The translations under genes were made by a program, and so were the position numbers. Below are positions 31,724 through 43,255 of a DNA stretch of 64,000 nucleotides, one piece after another. The stretch lies in contig OZ025782.1 in assembly GCA_964019425.1 (NCBI GenBank), positions 1,426,001 through 1,490,000 of the forward strand, in the 5' to 3' direction. The notes below the pieces were generated by a model that was not told where the DNA came from, ran no database searches, and saw nothing but the letters and a program-made list of their open reading frames with translations. This stretch comes from Flectonema sp. DT1601. Lineage: Eukaryota > Euglenozoa > Diplonemea > Diplonemida > Diplonemidae. The number at the start of each line of letters is the position of its first letter. Positions within the stretch are counted from its first letter, which is position 1.

Positions 31724-32599
31724 TCTAGTATATCGATGTGAAAAACTGCTCTCAGCGGCAATGTTTAACAGTTTTGGTTTTTCTCCTTAACTTTCAGGAT
31801 CAGAGGTTTTCCTTTCCTAAGATTTTTTTTTTTTTTTTTTACGGTTTTTTTTTTTTTTAGATCGTATTTACTGAGGAGGGGGGAAAATTTTGATACGATA
31901 CGAAAAGATTTATCTGGGAAGAATACTGCAGGTCTTTGCACAAAAAAATAAAAGTACTGTCACCATGAAACAGGAGGCGTTAAACATTGCCTGGTTTCTT
32001 TGGCGGAGGCCGATCGTATTTACTGAGGAGGGAGGAGGGGGGGGGAAATAGCATTAAAAAAAAAAAATCAACTCTCACTCAACTGACAGACTGTTTCGTT
32101 CGACAACAGTGTTTGAGGATATTTCTTATCAGCTCTACATTCTTAGGGCGAGAAACTGTAATAAATTAATGTTCTATCTCCAAGTGTTCCAATGTTGTAA
32201 TATCTGTAAGTAAATTATAGATAACAATTATTTTTATTAGATTTCAATACAAACTTTGGAACTTTGGGCACAAACACCCAAAACGATGGAAACGTACGAT
32301 TTCAGGAAAACAAAAAAAAAAGGATAACAATAAATCAAAACCACGCTAGCGAAGGACACAGTTGAGCGGAAGAGGGAGGAAGTACGACAACGAGAAGTAG
32401 TCACTCGCAGCACTTTATCAAATCCTAAATTGGATAATTGAAGAAGTGTGAAGTCTTTGTTGTTGCTGTTGTTGTCGTTGTCGTTGGTGTTTTCTTAAAA
32501 AGGAAGAATTAATCGGAAGAACCGTAAACTCGACTCCCCACCAATTGGGAATCGATAAGCAAATGAAACAGGTGTTGGTAGTCAAAGAGAAGAAAGACT
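31724..32599. other. Intergenic DNA between giant gene and cathepsin
   Basis: On the minus strand this is the 3' flank of the cathepsin gene followed by the 5' flank of the giant gene. It is AT-rich with runs of A/T near 31830-31858. A GTT/GTC-rich triplet stretch lies near 32457-32493, probably in the cathepsin 3'UTR. Two direct repeats lie at 31860 and 32012. No protein-coding gene is supported. Confidence 0.7.
31860..32032 (-). promoter_or_regulatory. Two direct repeats that each form a pyrimidine-tract + CAG acceptor
   Basis: A 21-bp sequence occurs exactly twice, at 31860-31880 and 32012-32032. Read on the minus strand, each copy gives a C/T tract ending in CTCAG (AG at 31872-31871 and 32024-32023), then TAAATACGATC. 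With the C/T runs beside them (CCCCCCTCCTCAG and CCCCTCCTCCCTCAG), both look like strong splice acceptors about 150 and 300 nt upstream of the giant gene's ATG. A spliced-leader addition site for the giant mRNA is the likely role. A further AG sits just before the ATG (ACTAG-AATG). Confidence 0.5.
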
Positions 32600-34978
<2,379 letters not shown>

Positions 34979-35626
34979 CTATTCTCTGCACTCCCTCTTA
35001 AGTATTTCTCGAAACAGAAAGATCGATGAGTTGCTATCTGGGGGATCTGTCATTTGAATTGATGAAACTGTTGAAGGAGAACACCAGAGAGATGCTAGAG
35101 AGTCACACGATGGTACTATAGGTTCCTTTAACATACGAGTACGGGGTAAGAATGTTGTACACCGCTGCTTACGAGTCGGACTAGTTGGTGAGAAGGCAAA
35201 GCATCCTGCCGGCCTAACAAGTACCTTGCGAGTGGGGAGAGGTGGGGTTTCAACACCCCAATACGACCTTTTTTGTGGCCTATCCCTAAGATGCTTTAGT
35301 GGAGTTACTTCTTTCTTGGGTAAAGGTGTTTGTGATGAGAATAGCTCCTCAAATAACGGAGGAATTTTAATACTCCCTTCCGACGCTATTATAACATCTT
35401 TACACTCACTGCTATCGCTAATCGCAACTTGCATTGCTTGTATGATGTTTGCCTGAGTTTCTAATATTTTTTCTTCTTCATCATTCCGAAGTCGTATTCC
35501 TCCTTCTGTTCGACAACACCGTTGTAGCGCCAGTAGCATCTCCTCTGCTCCAATTACATTAGAGCCTGTGCATTGTTTTATTATCAATAATTCACTTACT
35601 ATTCTTCCAGTGCCTATGTCACTCAT
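34979..35626 (-). CDS. Unrecognised 215-aa protein
   Basis: A single-exon frame starts at ATG 35626 (MSDIGTGRIV) and ends at 34979. The N-terminal third is predicted helical (around LLALQRCC and EEKILETQANIIQAMQVA). The middle and C-terminal parts are Pro/Ser/Lys-rich (TPPLPTRK, SPTSPTRK) and look disordered, with possible SP/TP phosphorylation sites. There is no signal peptide, membrane span or family I recognise. Codon use is mixed, unlike the cathepsin next to it. The minus-strand orientation and the poly(A)-CAG module upstream (35901-35970) fit a real transcript. Confidence 0.6.
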   Translation of the reverse strand: MSDIGTGRIVSELLIIKQCTGSNVIGAEEMLLALQRCCRTEGGIRLRNDEEEKILETQANIIQAMQVAISDSSECKDVIIASEGSIKIPPLFEELFSSQTPLPKKEVTPLKHLRDRPQKRSYWGVETPPLPTRKVLVRPAGCFAFSPTSPTRKQRCTTFLPRTRMLKEPIVPSCDSLASLWCSPSTVSSIQMTDPPDSNSSIFLFREILKRECRE

Positions 35627-35902
35627 ATTACGGGTGGTTGCATGTGGGAGATTTTTCTTTCAATTTAAATTATTGTAAAAGAAAAGAGAGAACAAAAAAA
35701 AATTCACATCACTTATACAAGTATTTCTTCATTGTGTGTACGCTACTGTGCAAGCCAGTACTTTCCTTTTGTTATTTCTGTTCTTTTTTTTTTTTTTTTT
35801 TTTTCCTTCATATTTGTTTTCTTTTATTTTTTTCACCCAAACTTTGAGAACTACTTCTCTTTGTTGTCAACTACTGACAGGTGTACGTGTACTTCTTCAG
35901 CT

Positions 35903-35936
<34 letters not shown>

Positions 35937-36242
35937 ACCGACAAAATCGGAGAAGAAAACTATTCAGATTAAGAGCCCGTTTTTTTATTATGATCAAATG
36001 TTATCTATTTCCCCGTGCGCCAGTAATGCTGTCCGCGATCAACAGAAAAAAAAAAAAAATTCCATTCACATTCTAGGGAGCTATTGCACTGAAGCAAGCA
36101 ATCGCAACCCCTTAATCATAATATTATGGAGGAACAGAATTTTTTTTTAAAAAAATGGGTGAAACTTTGAGTAACAACTTTTAAGTATTAAAAACAAAAT
36201 TAATATCAAGTACTTGAAAAAAAAAATGAGGGGGGAAATAAT
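35627..36242. other. Intergenic DNA between the 215-aa and 49-aa genes
   Basis: Apart from the poly(A)-CAG module, this stretch is AT-rich with T-runs (35781-35803 and 35904-35934) and an A-run near 36045. The apparent reading frames are poly-Phe/Lys translations of these runs. No gene is supported. Confidence 0.65.
35901..35970 (-). repeat. Stem-loop / poly(A) / CAG module, copy 2
   Basis: On the minus strand a 36-bp segment (35970-35935) ends in a small hairpin, CCGATTTTGTCGG. An A-run of about 31 and CAG (35903-35901) follow. The same arrangement occurs in an intron at 42497-42555, with the hairpin stem kept despite base changes. It may be the 3' end of a short retroposon, or a splice-acceptor module feeding the 215-aa gene. 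Confidence 0.6.
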
Positions 36243-36392
36243 TCATACAGCAAAGCCAGGTGCCTTTCCTTCGGTACGAGTGCCTGAGCAGGTTACATCT
36301 GGGCTGGTAATCAGCTTTGTTGGTCCAAAGTTGACATCAGCGGTCTTCACAATACCGTATCCTCCGAATGGGGTGGCTGTGGCTCCAGTCAT
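36243..36392 (-). CDS. 49-aa small protein, possibly highly expressed
   Basis: The frame starts at ATG 36392 (MTGATATPFGGYG) and ends APGFAV-stop. It contains one Cys, has no signal peptide or membrane span, and is rich in Gly, Thr and Ala. Codons are GC-ending (ACC, GGC, AAG, CTG), like the cathepsin and giant gene and unlike the AT-rich surroundings, so it is very unlikely to be chance. A clear acceptor, TACTCTCTATCTCAG, lies 34 nt upstream. I do not recognise the family. Being small and soluble, it could be a structural or cytoskeletal peptide, but nothing in the sequence shows this. Confidence 0.75.
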   Translation of the reverse strand: MTGATATPFGGYGIVKTADVNFGPTKLITSPDVTCSGTRTEGKAPGFAV

Positions 36393-36425
36393 TTTAGATA
36401 TTAAATTCGGTGTAGTGTAATGGGT

Positions 36426-36441
36426 CTGAGATAGAGAGTAC
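36426..36441 (-). promoter_or_regulatory. Candidate trans-splice acceptor of the 49-aa gene
   Basis: The minus strand reads TACTCTCTATCTCAG with AG at 36427-36426, then a short leader ACCCATTACACTACACC before the ATG. A second, longer pyrimidine tract (T-run, CTTGCACAG) lies about 90 nt further upstream. Confidence 0.55.
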
Positions 36442-37389
36442 ATAAAACACGCAATGTGTGTTAGAGTCAGGGGGAAAAACAAAAAACGTCTCAATTGCTT
36501 TGTGTGATGTATCCTGTGCAAGAAAAAAAAAAAAAAAAGAAAAAAAAAATATTTAAATAATATCAATCTGTTACAGTAACATAGAATACTATCAGTGGGA
36601 GAAGTTGAAAGAGAAAAAGATCATTTTCCGTCACTTTGCCTTTGTCCACTTCAAGATATCACTGGTTACCAAGGTCGTCGCTTAAACGGATCAAAGATCA
36701 GGTGTAAAGGCTTCGAAACCTCAATTAGTGAGATATTTTAGGGTATTTGCCATTTTTATGGCTCACCCCCCTTCCCCACAAACATGGAAGGAAGTCTGCA
36801 CTGCTAGTAAGGCTGCGGAAGCTGTCAACATTTTGGTACGGGAGAATCAAGAAATGCGTTATTTACATTTTTTTTTTTTTTTTTTGCAAGAGGGACAAGA
36901 TTGATAAAGGGCTCATGCTTTATTTCAGCAGGCAGGGATAGGTTTTTTTTTTTTTTTTTTTTTGACAAACGTGAAGAATTAAAAATAAAAGAGGAGGTTG
37001 AAATGTTGAATATATATATTTATGAAGAAATAAATATCTGCATCGTACTAGAGTTAACCAACATACACGTTAACCATGATACAGCTGACTAAAGGTAATG
37101 TTAGTTTAGGTAAACACCCTTCATGTGATGTAAGAAGTCGTTACATTATAATAAATGTTTTTTTTAAACTTACGAGAACCCTGGTGCTTTCTTGTCAAGA
37201 AAATAAAATAAAATAAAAAAAGGGAGGGCGATAGAGACAAACAACTGCAATATAACCTTGCAGCACTTTAAACAAAAAGAAGCGTCTTGAAAGGTAGCGA
37301 ATAAGTCATGCTTTTTTTAAGTTAAACGTTTGCAGACAGCACAGTGACTACGACTGTCAACTTTACAATGGCTTCAGAAAGCTTTTAAT

Positions 37390-37430
<41 letters not shown>

Positions 37431-37463
37431 TTAAAATAAATGAATTGTGTTTTCTTGTAAACG

Positions 37464-38251
37464 ATATATCAGTCATTCCTTTTTTTGCGAACAAAAAACA
37501 CCATTTTCTCACCGCCTGAGCAAGGTTACACGATATGTTACTTTTGCTCGATTTTTTATTTTTTGGAATCGGGGAGGGTGCAATCTGTAAAATTAGGCAT
37601 AGGGATATACTTTTAAACATGGGTAGTGCTGCTAAAAAGAGATAAACGTCTCTTTGCAAGATTTCCTTGGTACTACTCAATGATAAATATTAATCCCAGA
37701 ACTGGAATGGAAAGATCGAGAAAATCTGAGTAAAAAACACCCCTAATTTTTTTTTTTTTACTATTTTTTTTCCTTCTCCCGCACTCAGGAGATATGCACC
37801 TTTTTGCTAACTAATCAACCCTAGTAGCAATTATGTAAGGAAAATGTTGCATCTATATAAAGAAAGTGTTTTCATTAAGTATCAAAGTAGGTCCAAAAAG
37901 ACGGGTAGTAACAATCTGCCTCACCAGCACATGCTTAGTACTCTTTAATATATTTTTGCTCGATTGTTTTTTCTCTGGATCCCGCTGGGCCAGCAGTGTA
38001 AAATTAGACCCTTCGATTAATTTTTAGTTTTGGTACTTGTCCACGGCTGAGCTGATTTAGTAAACCACAAAATCTCTTTTCTCAATTCGGGAGACAAGTA
38101 TGTGATGCCAACCTCCCGATTTCGGACGGAAATGAACCCAACGATGCAGCGCATTAAAATGCCGCTTCGATCGAAATTTTTACAATTTTTTTTTGAAAAT
38201 TTTTTTCAGTGTCCAAAATTTGTTCGCAAAAAAAAGGAATGACTGATATAT
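37464..38251. repeat. Inverted repeat pair, about 32 bp, 790 bp apart
   Basis: The sequence ATATATCAGTCATTCC, a T-run and GCGAACAAA at 37464-37495 recurs in reverse complement at 38219-38251 with a one-base difference in the T-run. The ends could be terminal inverted repeats of a small non-autonomous DNA element or a folded RNA. No target-site duplication is obvious beside them. Confidence 0.5.
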
Positions 38252-38996
38252 AAAAAAAAAAGCGAATCAATAAAAAGAGAGGGAACGAGAAAGGAGTAAT
38301 AAGTTGGAAGAAGAAAAAAAGTGACTCGCCATTGAAAAAAAAGTAAAAACAAAAAGACTTTTTTTTATTATTATTTTTTTCTTTGGCAAAATGCTACTAA
38401 AATAGCGAAACAAAAAGTAAAGAGAGGAGGGGAAAAAAAAAAAAAAAGAAAGAAAAAAAAAAATTCGGTTAAAAATCGAAGGGTAGATCAACGACGACAA
38501 AGGGAAAACCAATAATATGTATTTCCTGTACATTGCCTTTAAACACAAGGACAATTTCACAATCTGAATACCCGGACTTGATTACAGCAGTACAGGGGTC
38601 ACAGATTGCGCAGCTGTTTATATAATTTGATTCCCTTTATTTATTTATTTTTATTTTTTCCCCAAAAAACGAAGAACGAAGGCTGCTGAGAACGTAGTCA
38701 GTGTTTGCCCCCACAAGATACAGGTAAAGTTATGCAAAAGACTAAATTAAAAATCACGATCGTGATCCCCAAACAGTGATCTCTATATAAAAGGAAAAAA
38801 AGATAACACGCTTCGAAGACTAAGAATACTCGCATTGAATCGCAAGAAGGGAAAAAAAAAAAAAAAAAAAATTATAATGTATACTTATGAATAGATTTAA
38901 AAAACGGTTCTTTCTTTTTTTTTTTAACATTGTAGTTTCGTTTTTTTTTTTTTTTTTGAACACAACTTGAAAAAGCCGTGTAAAACCGAGAAGGGG

Positions 38997-39030
<34 letters not shown>

Positions 39031-39123
39031 CAGAGTAATAATTATACTTCGTGCGGTAGGAAACCGCACTATACTTTAGACGAAAAATAACGACGATATA
39101 CACAAAAAGTTCAACACTTTCTA

Positions 39124-42100
39124 CTACTTAGGAGGTGAAGTAAGCAACAAGATTACTTCATTAGCTCCGAGGATATCTTCGAAAAAGTTAACAACAAAAT
39201 CGATCGCCAATGACGCTGCAACAAACTTAGCAGACCACTCAGTCGCTGTCAGTACTACACAAAGAGATGAAACGTATTTAGCATTTGAACCAACCCACTT
39301 AAAGAAGCGAGTTCTACGCGGAGTAAGAATTGCTAGAGACTCATCGTTAAATCTACGATCGACGTCCATGAATATTGGATCGTTCATTGACTCTTGGAAC
39401 TTACAAATGATTGGACCGAAAAACGGAACAAAAAGCCAAATAATGGCATTTGCCTTACCAAGAATAGTAACAAGAAGTTCATGTCTGTTGTCATCGTCGT
39501 TTGGATCGTCGTCGAAAGTTTCAGCTCTTGAAACAATCCGATGACCGTCTACGAGATCAGCATCCCAAAACCCAACTGTTTGTTTAATCAAACGAGATAA
39601 TCCACAAACAACTGACCACAATAAGAATACGACGGTTGACATAACTCTGTGATTATCTTGGTATGCACTCCACTCTATTGATCGTTCTTTGTTTTTAAAC
39701 CACCACCACTTTGGTGGATCTGGAGGTTCACCAACGAAGACAAAAAATGACAAATACATTAAAACAACAACCCAAACACCAACCCACACCAGTCCAAGCT
39801 TAGAAACTTGAACAAGACGATCAAGATTACTACAAGACCTTTCAGCTCCCATAATCCCACCAAATAGTAAACCAACGCTACTGACTGTGACAAATTGAAC
39901 TGCGTATAGACAGATTATGCCTAATAGTTTTCCCGCTCTGGATACGAACCATTTCTTTGCATCAGACGCGTTGATCTTTAATTTCAAGATTCCAACAGAA
40001 AGCGTCAACAACCAATCTTTTTTCAGGACAAAAACTACTACAAAGAACCCAAAAAGTAATATCATTGGTGTCAAGGCTTTGATCGCACCACCACAATTCC
40101 AAGTTTCTAACCCTTTGAATGGCTGTGCGATATCAAAGAGATCTTGAAACCATCTTGCTAACTGTTGTAGTTGTGAAAACAATTCAATATCTTTTAACGC
40201 TTCTCGAAGATCTTCATAGTCTGGGAAGTCGACGTCCATATCTAAAGTAACAAGTGATGTTTGCATCATCACGATGTTAAAGAATAGTTTTATAGCTTCA
40301 ATAATTACCGTAACCAAACGCTCAATCAAGATACCAAAATAAAGAGAACATCTCAACGTGATAAGAGCTATTTTATCCATCAATAGGGGAATAGGTAAAG
40401 CCTTAGGATCGAGTGGAATGTTAGGAAACGATGGTCTTCCTAACTTGACAGCTACTTTATCAAGCTCACGGCCAGCAGGCGTTTGAAGAGCCCCAAGCAT
40501 ACCTTTAAAGTAATCACTCCATGCACATGGTGCTTGTGGAATCGGAGGTTCAGGTGATGGTAGAACAGCTTTTATTGGAGCAAACCCAGCCATCATTTGC
40601 TTCAGTGGAGGTAACGGATTAAAAGATAACACTTGAGGTCTTAAGGCGATTGATATTTCTCTTAGACGAGCTAATTGAAATGCCATAACAGATTGATTCT
40701 TTATTACTAAAGCAACTCCCATTGCAAACTGTTGTACTTCACACATAATCTTTGTGATTGCTCCACCAACAAGATCAGTGTTAGCGACAGCACTGATTAA
40801 TGCTTTGGTAGCACCCGCATCTCTTTCTTCAAGGTTTCCAACATCTAAAACACGATCTCCATCAAGAGTACACTGAACTGATCCACACTTCTCTGATGTC
40901 GCTGTTAACGCGGAGTCAACTTGTGCTGTGAGTGCCCATACAGAAGGAGCATTCCAATCTCTTTGTTGGCTGTGTTGTATTTCAAATATAACCTGACCTA
41001 CTAACCCTTGAAGCTTTCTTCTTAATGGTCTTCTGTGAAAGAAGAATGTTCTGTCGACATTCTTCGTAGCGACAACTAGTTTTTGTAATCTTATGCAGGC
41101 CCTTTTCATAACTCCGTAAAAGTTATGCGCCGCGTCAGCAATGCGACGAAGGAAGCGAGTCTTCATATATAAGACACGAGGATCGTCAACTTGATCGAGT
41201 CCAACAGCAACATCATCATCAGCCATTGTTGAGCGACGCTTTCCTCTACTGTCTCTGGCAGTGCTATCAGACCAGAAGTCTTGAAGAATCTCTAGAGAGA
41301 TGGCTGTGATATCTTTTACTGATGTTGCTCCTCTACAACAGGCATCTTTAAAGTCTCGGAGTGAACGTTCAGCTTGTGAGGCTTCTTTAACATCTCTGAT
41401 TTTAAGTTCAGCCATGATACCGTGATTCTGTACTAGTTCAGTGAACTCAGCTATGCAAGTTTCCATTTCAATACAAACAATAGCTTCAGTATCTAAAGAC
41501 TCATAAAGACAATCTAAATAGTTCATGAGGACTACCTGACGTGATGTTGCTTCTGAGTCTGCTTCTTCAGATTCATTTCTGTTGTTCATCGATTGTTGTA
41601 TAATAGGAAGTATGGATTCAATACCCTGTTTTATAGTTGTGGTGGTTACTTCGTTAACCTTTAGTTTGATCTCTTCTCTTAGTTTCGCAATTTCAGTTTC
41701 AAAAGCTCCGTCGTTGAAAATTCTTGATTTCTCTTTCATGACGTCGAGTCTTTGTTTTAGTTCTGGATTCTCGTTGATCTTTTCCATTGCTTTTTGTTTT
41801 AGTTGATCCAGCTCACCCATTGCTTTGGCACGGAGTTCATCAGTCTTTTCTTTGAGTTCTGCGACTTTTTCATTTACTTTGTCAGATATTCCAAATTGCT
41901 GATCAATTGACGACATGAAATTTCCAACTTTTTGAACCGCTTGTCCAACAGCTTCTTTAGCCTTTAAGAGACCCTGTCCGAAGGCGCTGTTCAAAAATTC
42001 TTCTCTCAAATGATTTATATATTCTCTGCTTTGAGCAGAGTTACGTTCTTTCCATTGTGGTACGTCCATCACTCCAGTTTTTTCTTTTCTCTCTCGTAAA

Positions 42101-43183
42101 GCCATTTCTAAAGAGATTGATATACGAGACATGTTTGACTGGTATTCCATTAGGAAACAAAAAGCATCGACGAATCCTAAATGATGAGCACCTAAATAAT
42201 TAACATTCAGGTTCCTTGTTGATGTTGTTTCAGTTATAGATGTTCCCAAAGTCTTAATTGAAGTATCGAGTATTGATATAATGGAATCACAGCGAGCTCT
42301 GAATGGATTGTCTCCGTCTGTTGTGTTGGTGGTTTGTCTTCATAGAGAGTAAGTAGAGTAAGAATATGTTGAGTTTTGTTTTTTGTTTTGCATACCTAAA
42401 ACTTCCTTTGACAGATCTAAGAATCTATCTTCCATTGTTTTTCCATCGTTTTCTTCTTGTTCTTTTGGTAGTCTCTCAATAGTGAGTCTTGATACGCTGT
42501 TTTTTTTTTTTTTTTTTTTGTACCGACGTAGTCGGAAGAAGAAACTATTCAGATTGAAATGACAGGATTCTGTCTGCGTTCAACTACGTCTAATTCAGTA
42601 AAACGACATACTTTTCGAAATCGTCCATCACTGATCTCATTATCTGTTTCTGTCCGTGAAGTTCCTTACCCATTTCGAACTGTTAATAGTTGTGTTTTGT
42701 TTTGATTATTAGTTTTCTTTTTTGAATACTCAGGAAGAAATATTATCATACCCTGGATGAGACGACTTTCAGTAGGCTCGTCACCTCTAAATTACTACTT
42801 TCTGATTTAATTTTGCTGAGTTTTTCTGATCCGTATTTCTTGGTCCCCCCAATAGCTTCACCCAAGTCATCGATTAAGATCATCGCTAATTTGTATGTTG
42901 CTCGGTAGGCTTCGTATGTGTAAACGTTGTCGTGTTTTAATTTCTTCTTCTTCTTTTTATCTTTTTTGTCTTTCTTATCTTTTTTATCCTTCTTGCTTTT
43001 GTTGCTGCTGGTCTCGAGGAGTTCTCGTTCTTCTGGAGAAGGTTCTTGCCATGCAGGTTGTCCTTGAGGTGGTGCTTCGTCTTTCTCTTTATCATTTTCA
43101 CTGTCGGGAACCCGTACTATTTGTTGAACTATATCTTCCTTTACACCGGTAGCTCCCTTTTGAAATCGTGAAAGGCGATGCAT
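39124..43183 (-). CDS. Large unrecognised multi-pass membrane protein, 1264 aa, four exons
   Basis: Exons are 43183-42752, 42679-42612, 42496-42396 and 42317-39124, and the frame closes across all three GT-AG introns (GTATG donors, ACAG acceptors). The N-terminus is helical with a Lys/Asp-rich patch (KKDKKDKKDKK). The helical stretch LSKEVLDGDNPFRARCDSI is followed by a LEA-like amphipathic segment (GQGLLKAKEAVGQAVQKVG, LDQLKQKAMEKI). The C-terminal third has about six or seven hydrophobic spans, for example ILLFGFFVVVFVL and VWVGVWVVVLMYLSFFVF. I recognise no family. It lies just downstream of a second large membrane protein, with only 72 bp between them, and both share LEA-like coiled segments. 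A joint role is plausible but unproven. Confidence 0.8.
42497..42611 (-). repeat. Intron 2 of the 1264-aa gene with stem-loop / poly(A) / CAG module, copy 1
   Basis: The intron (42611-42497) begins GTATGTCG. Its 3' part consists of the 36-bp segment 42555-42520, ending in hairpin CCGAC-TAC-GTCGG. Then come about 20 A's and the acceptor CAG (42499-42497). The matching copy at 35901-35970 shares about 28 of 36 bases and the same order of parts. Confidence 0.7.
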
Positions 43184-43255
43184 GTGTTTTTCCTGTTGTT
43201 ATTATTATTTTTGTTTGTTGTTTTTTTTTTTTAAACCACACAACGTAATTGCATA

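Larger units (their letters stand above)
36393..39123. other. Gene-free AT-rich region of 2.7 kb
   Basis: I see no protein gene on either strand. The region holds many homopolymer runs: T-runs near 36870 and 36943, and A-runs of about 30 near 37396-37427, 38855 and 38997-39029. There is an inverted repeat pair (37464-37495 / 38219-38251) and a weakly conserved direct repeat starting TTTTGCTCGATT (37542 and 37955). Apparent reading frames encode poly-Phe or poly-Lys and are rejected. Confidence 0.7.

Noticed and set aside
35638-39069. Several short frames with poly-Phe or poly-Lys on both strands
   Set aside because: They are translations of homopolymer T or A runs in AT-rich intergenic DNA, with no acceptor, codon bias or domain.
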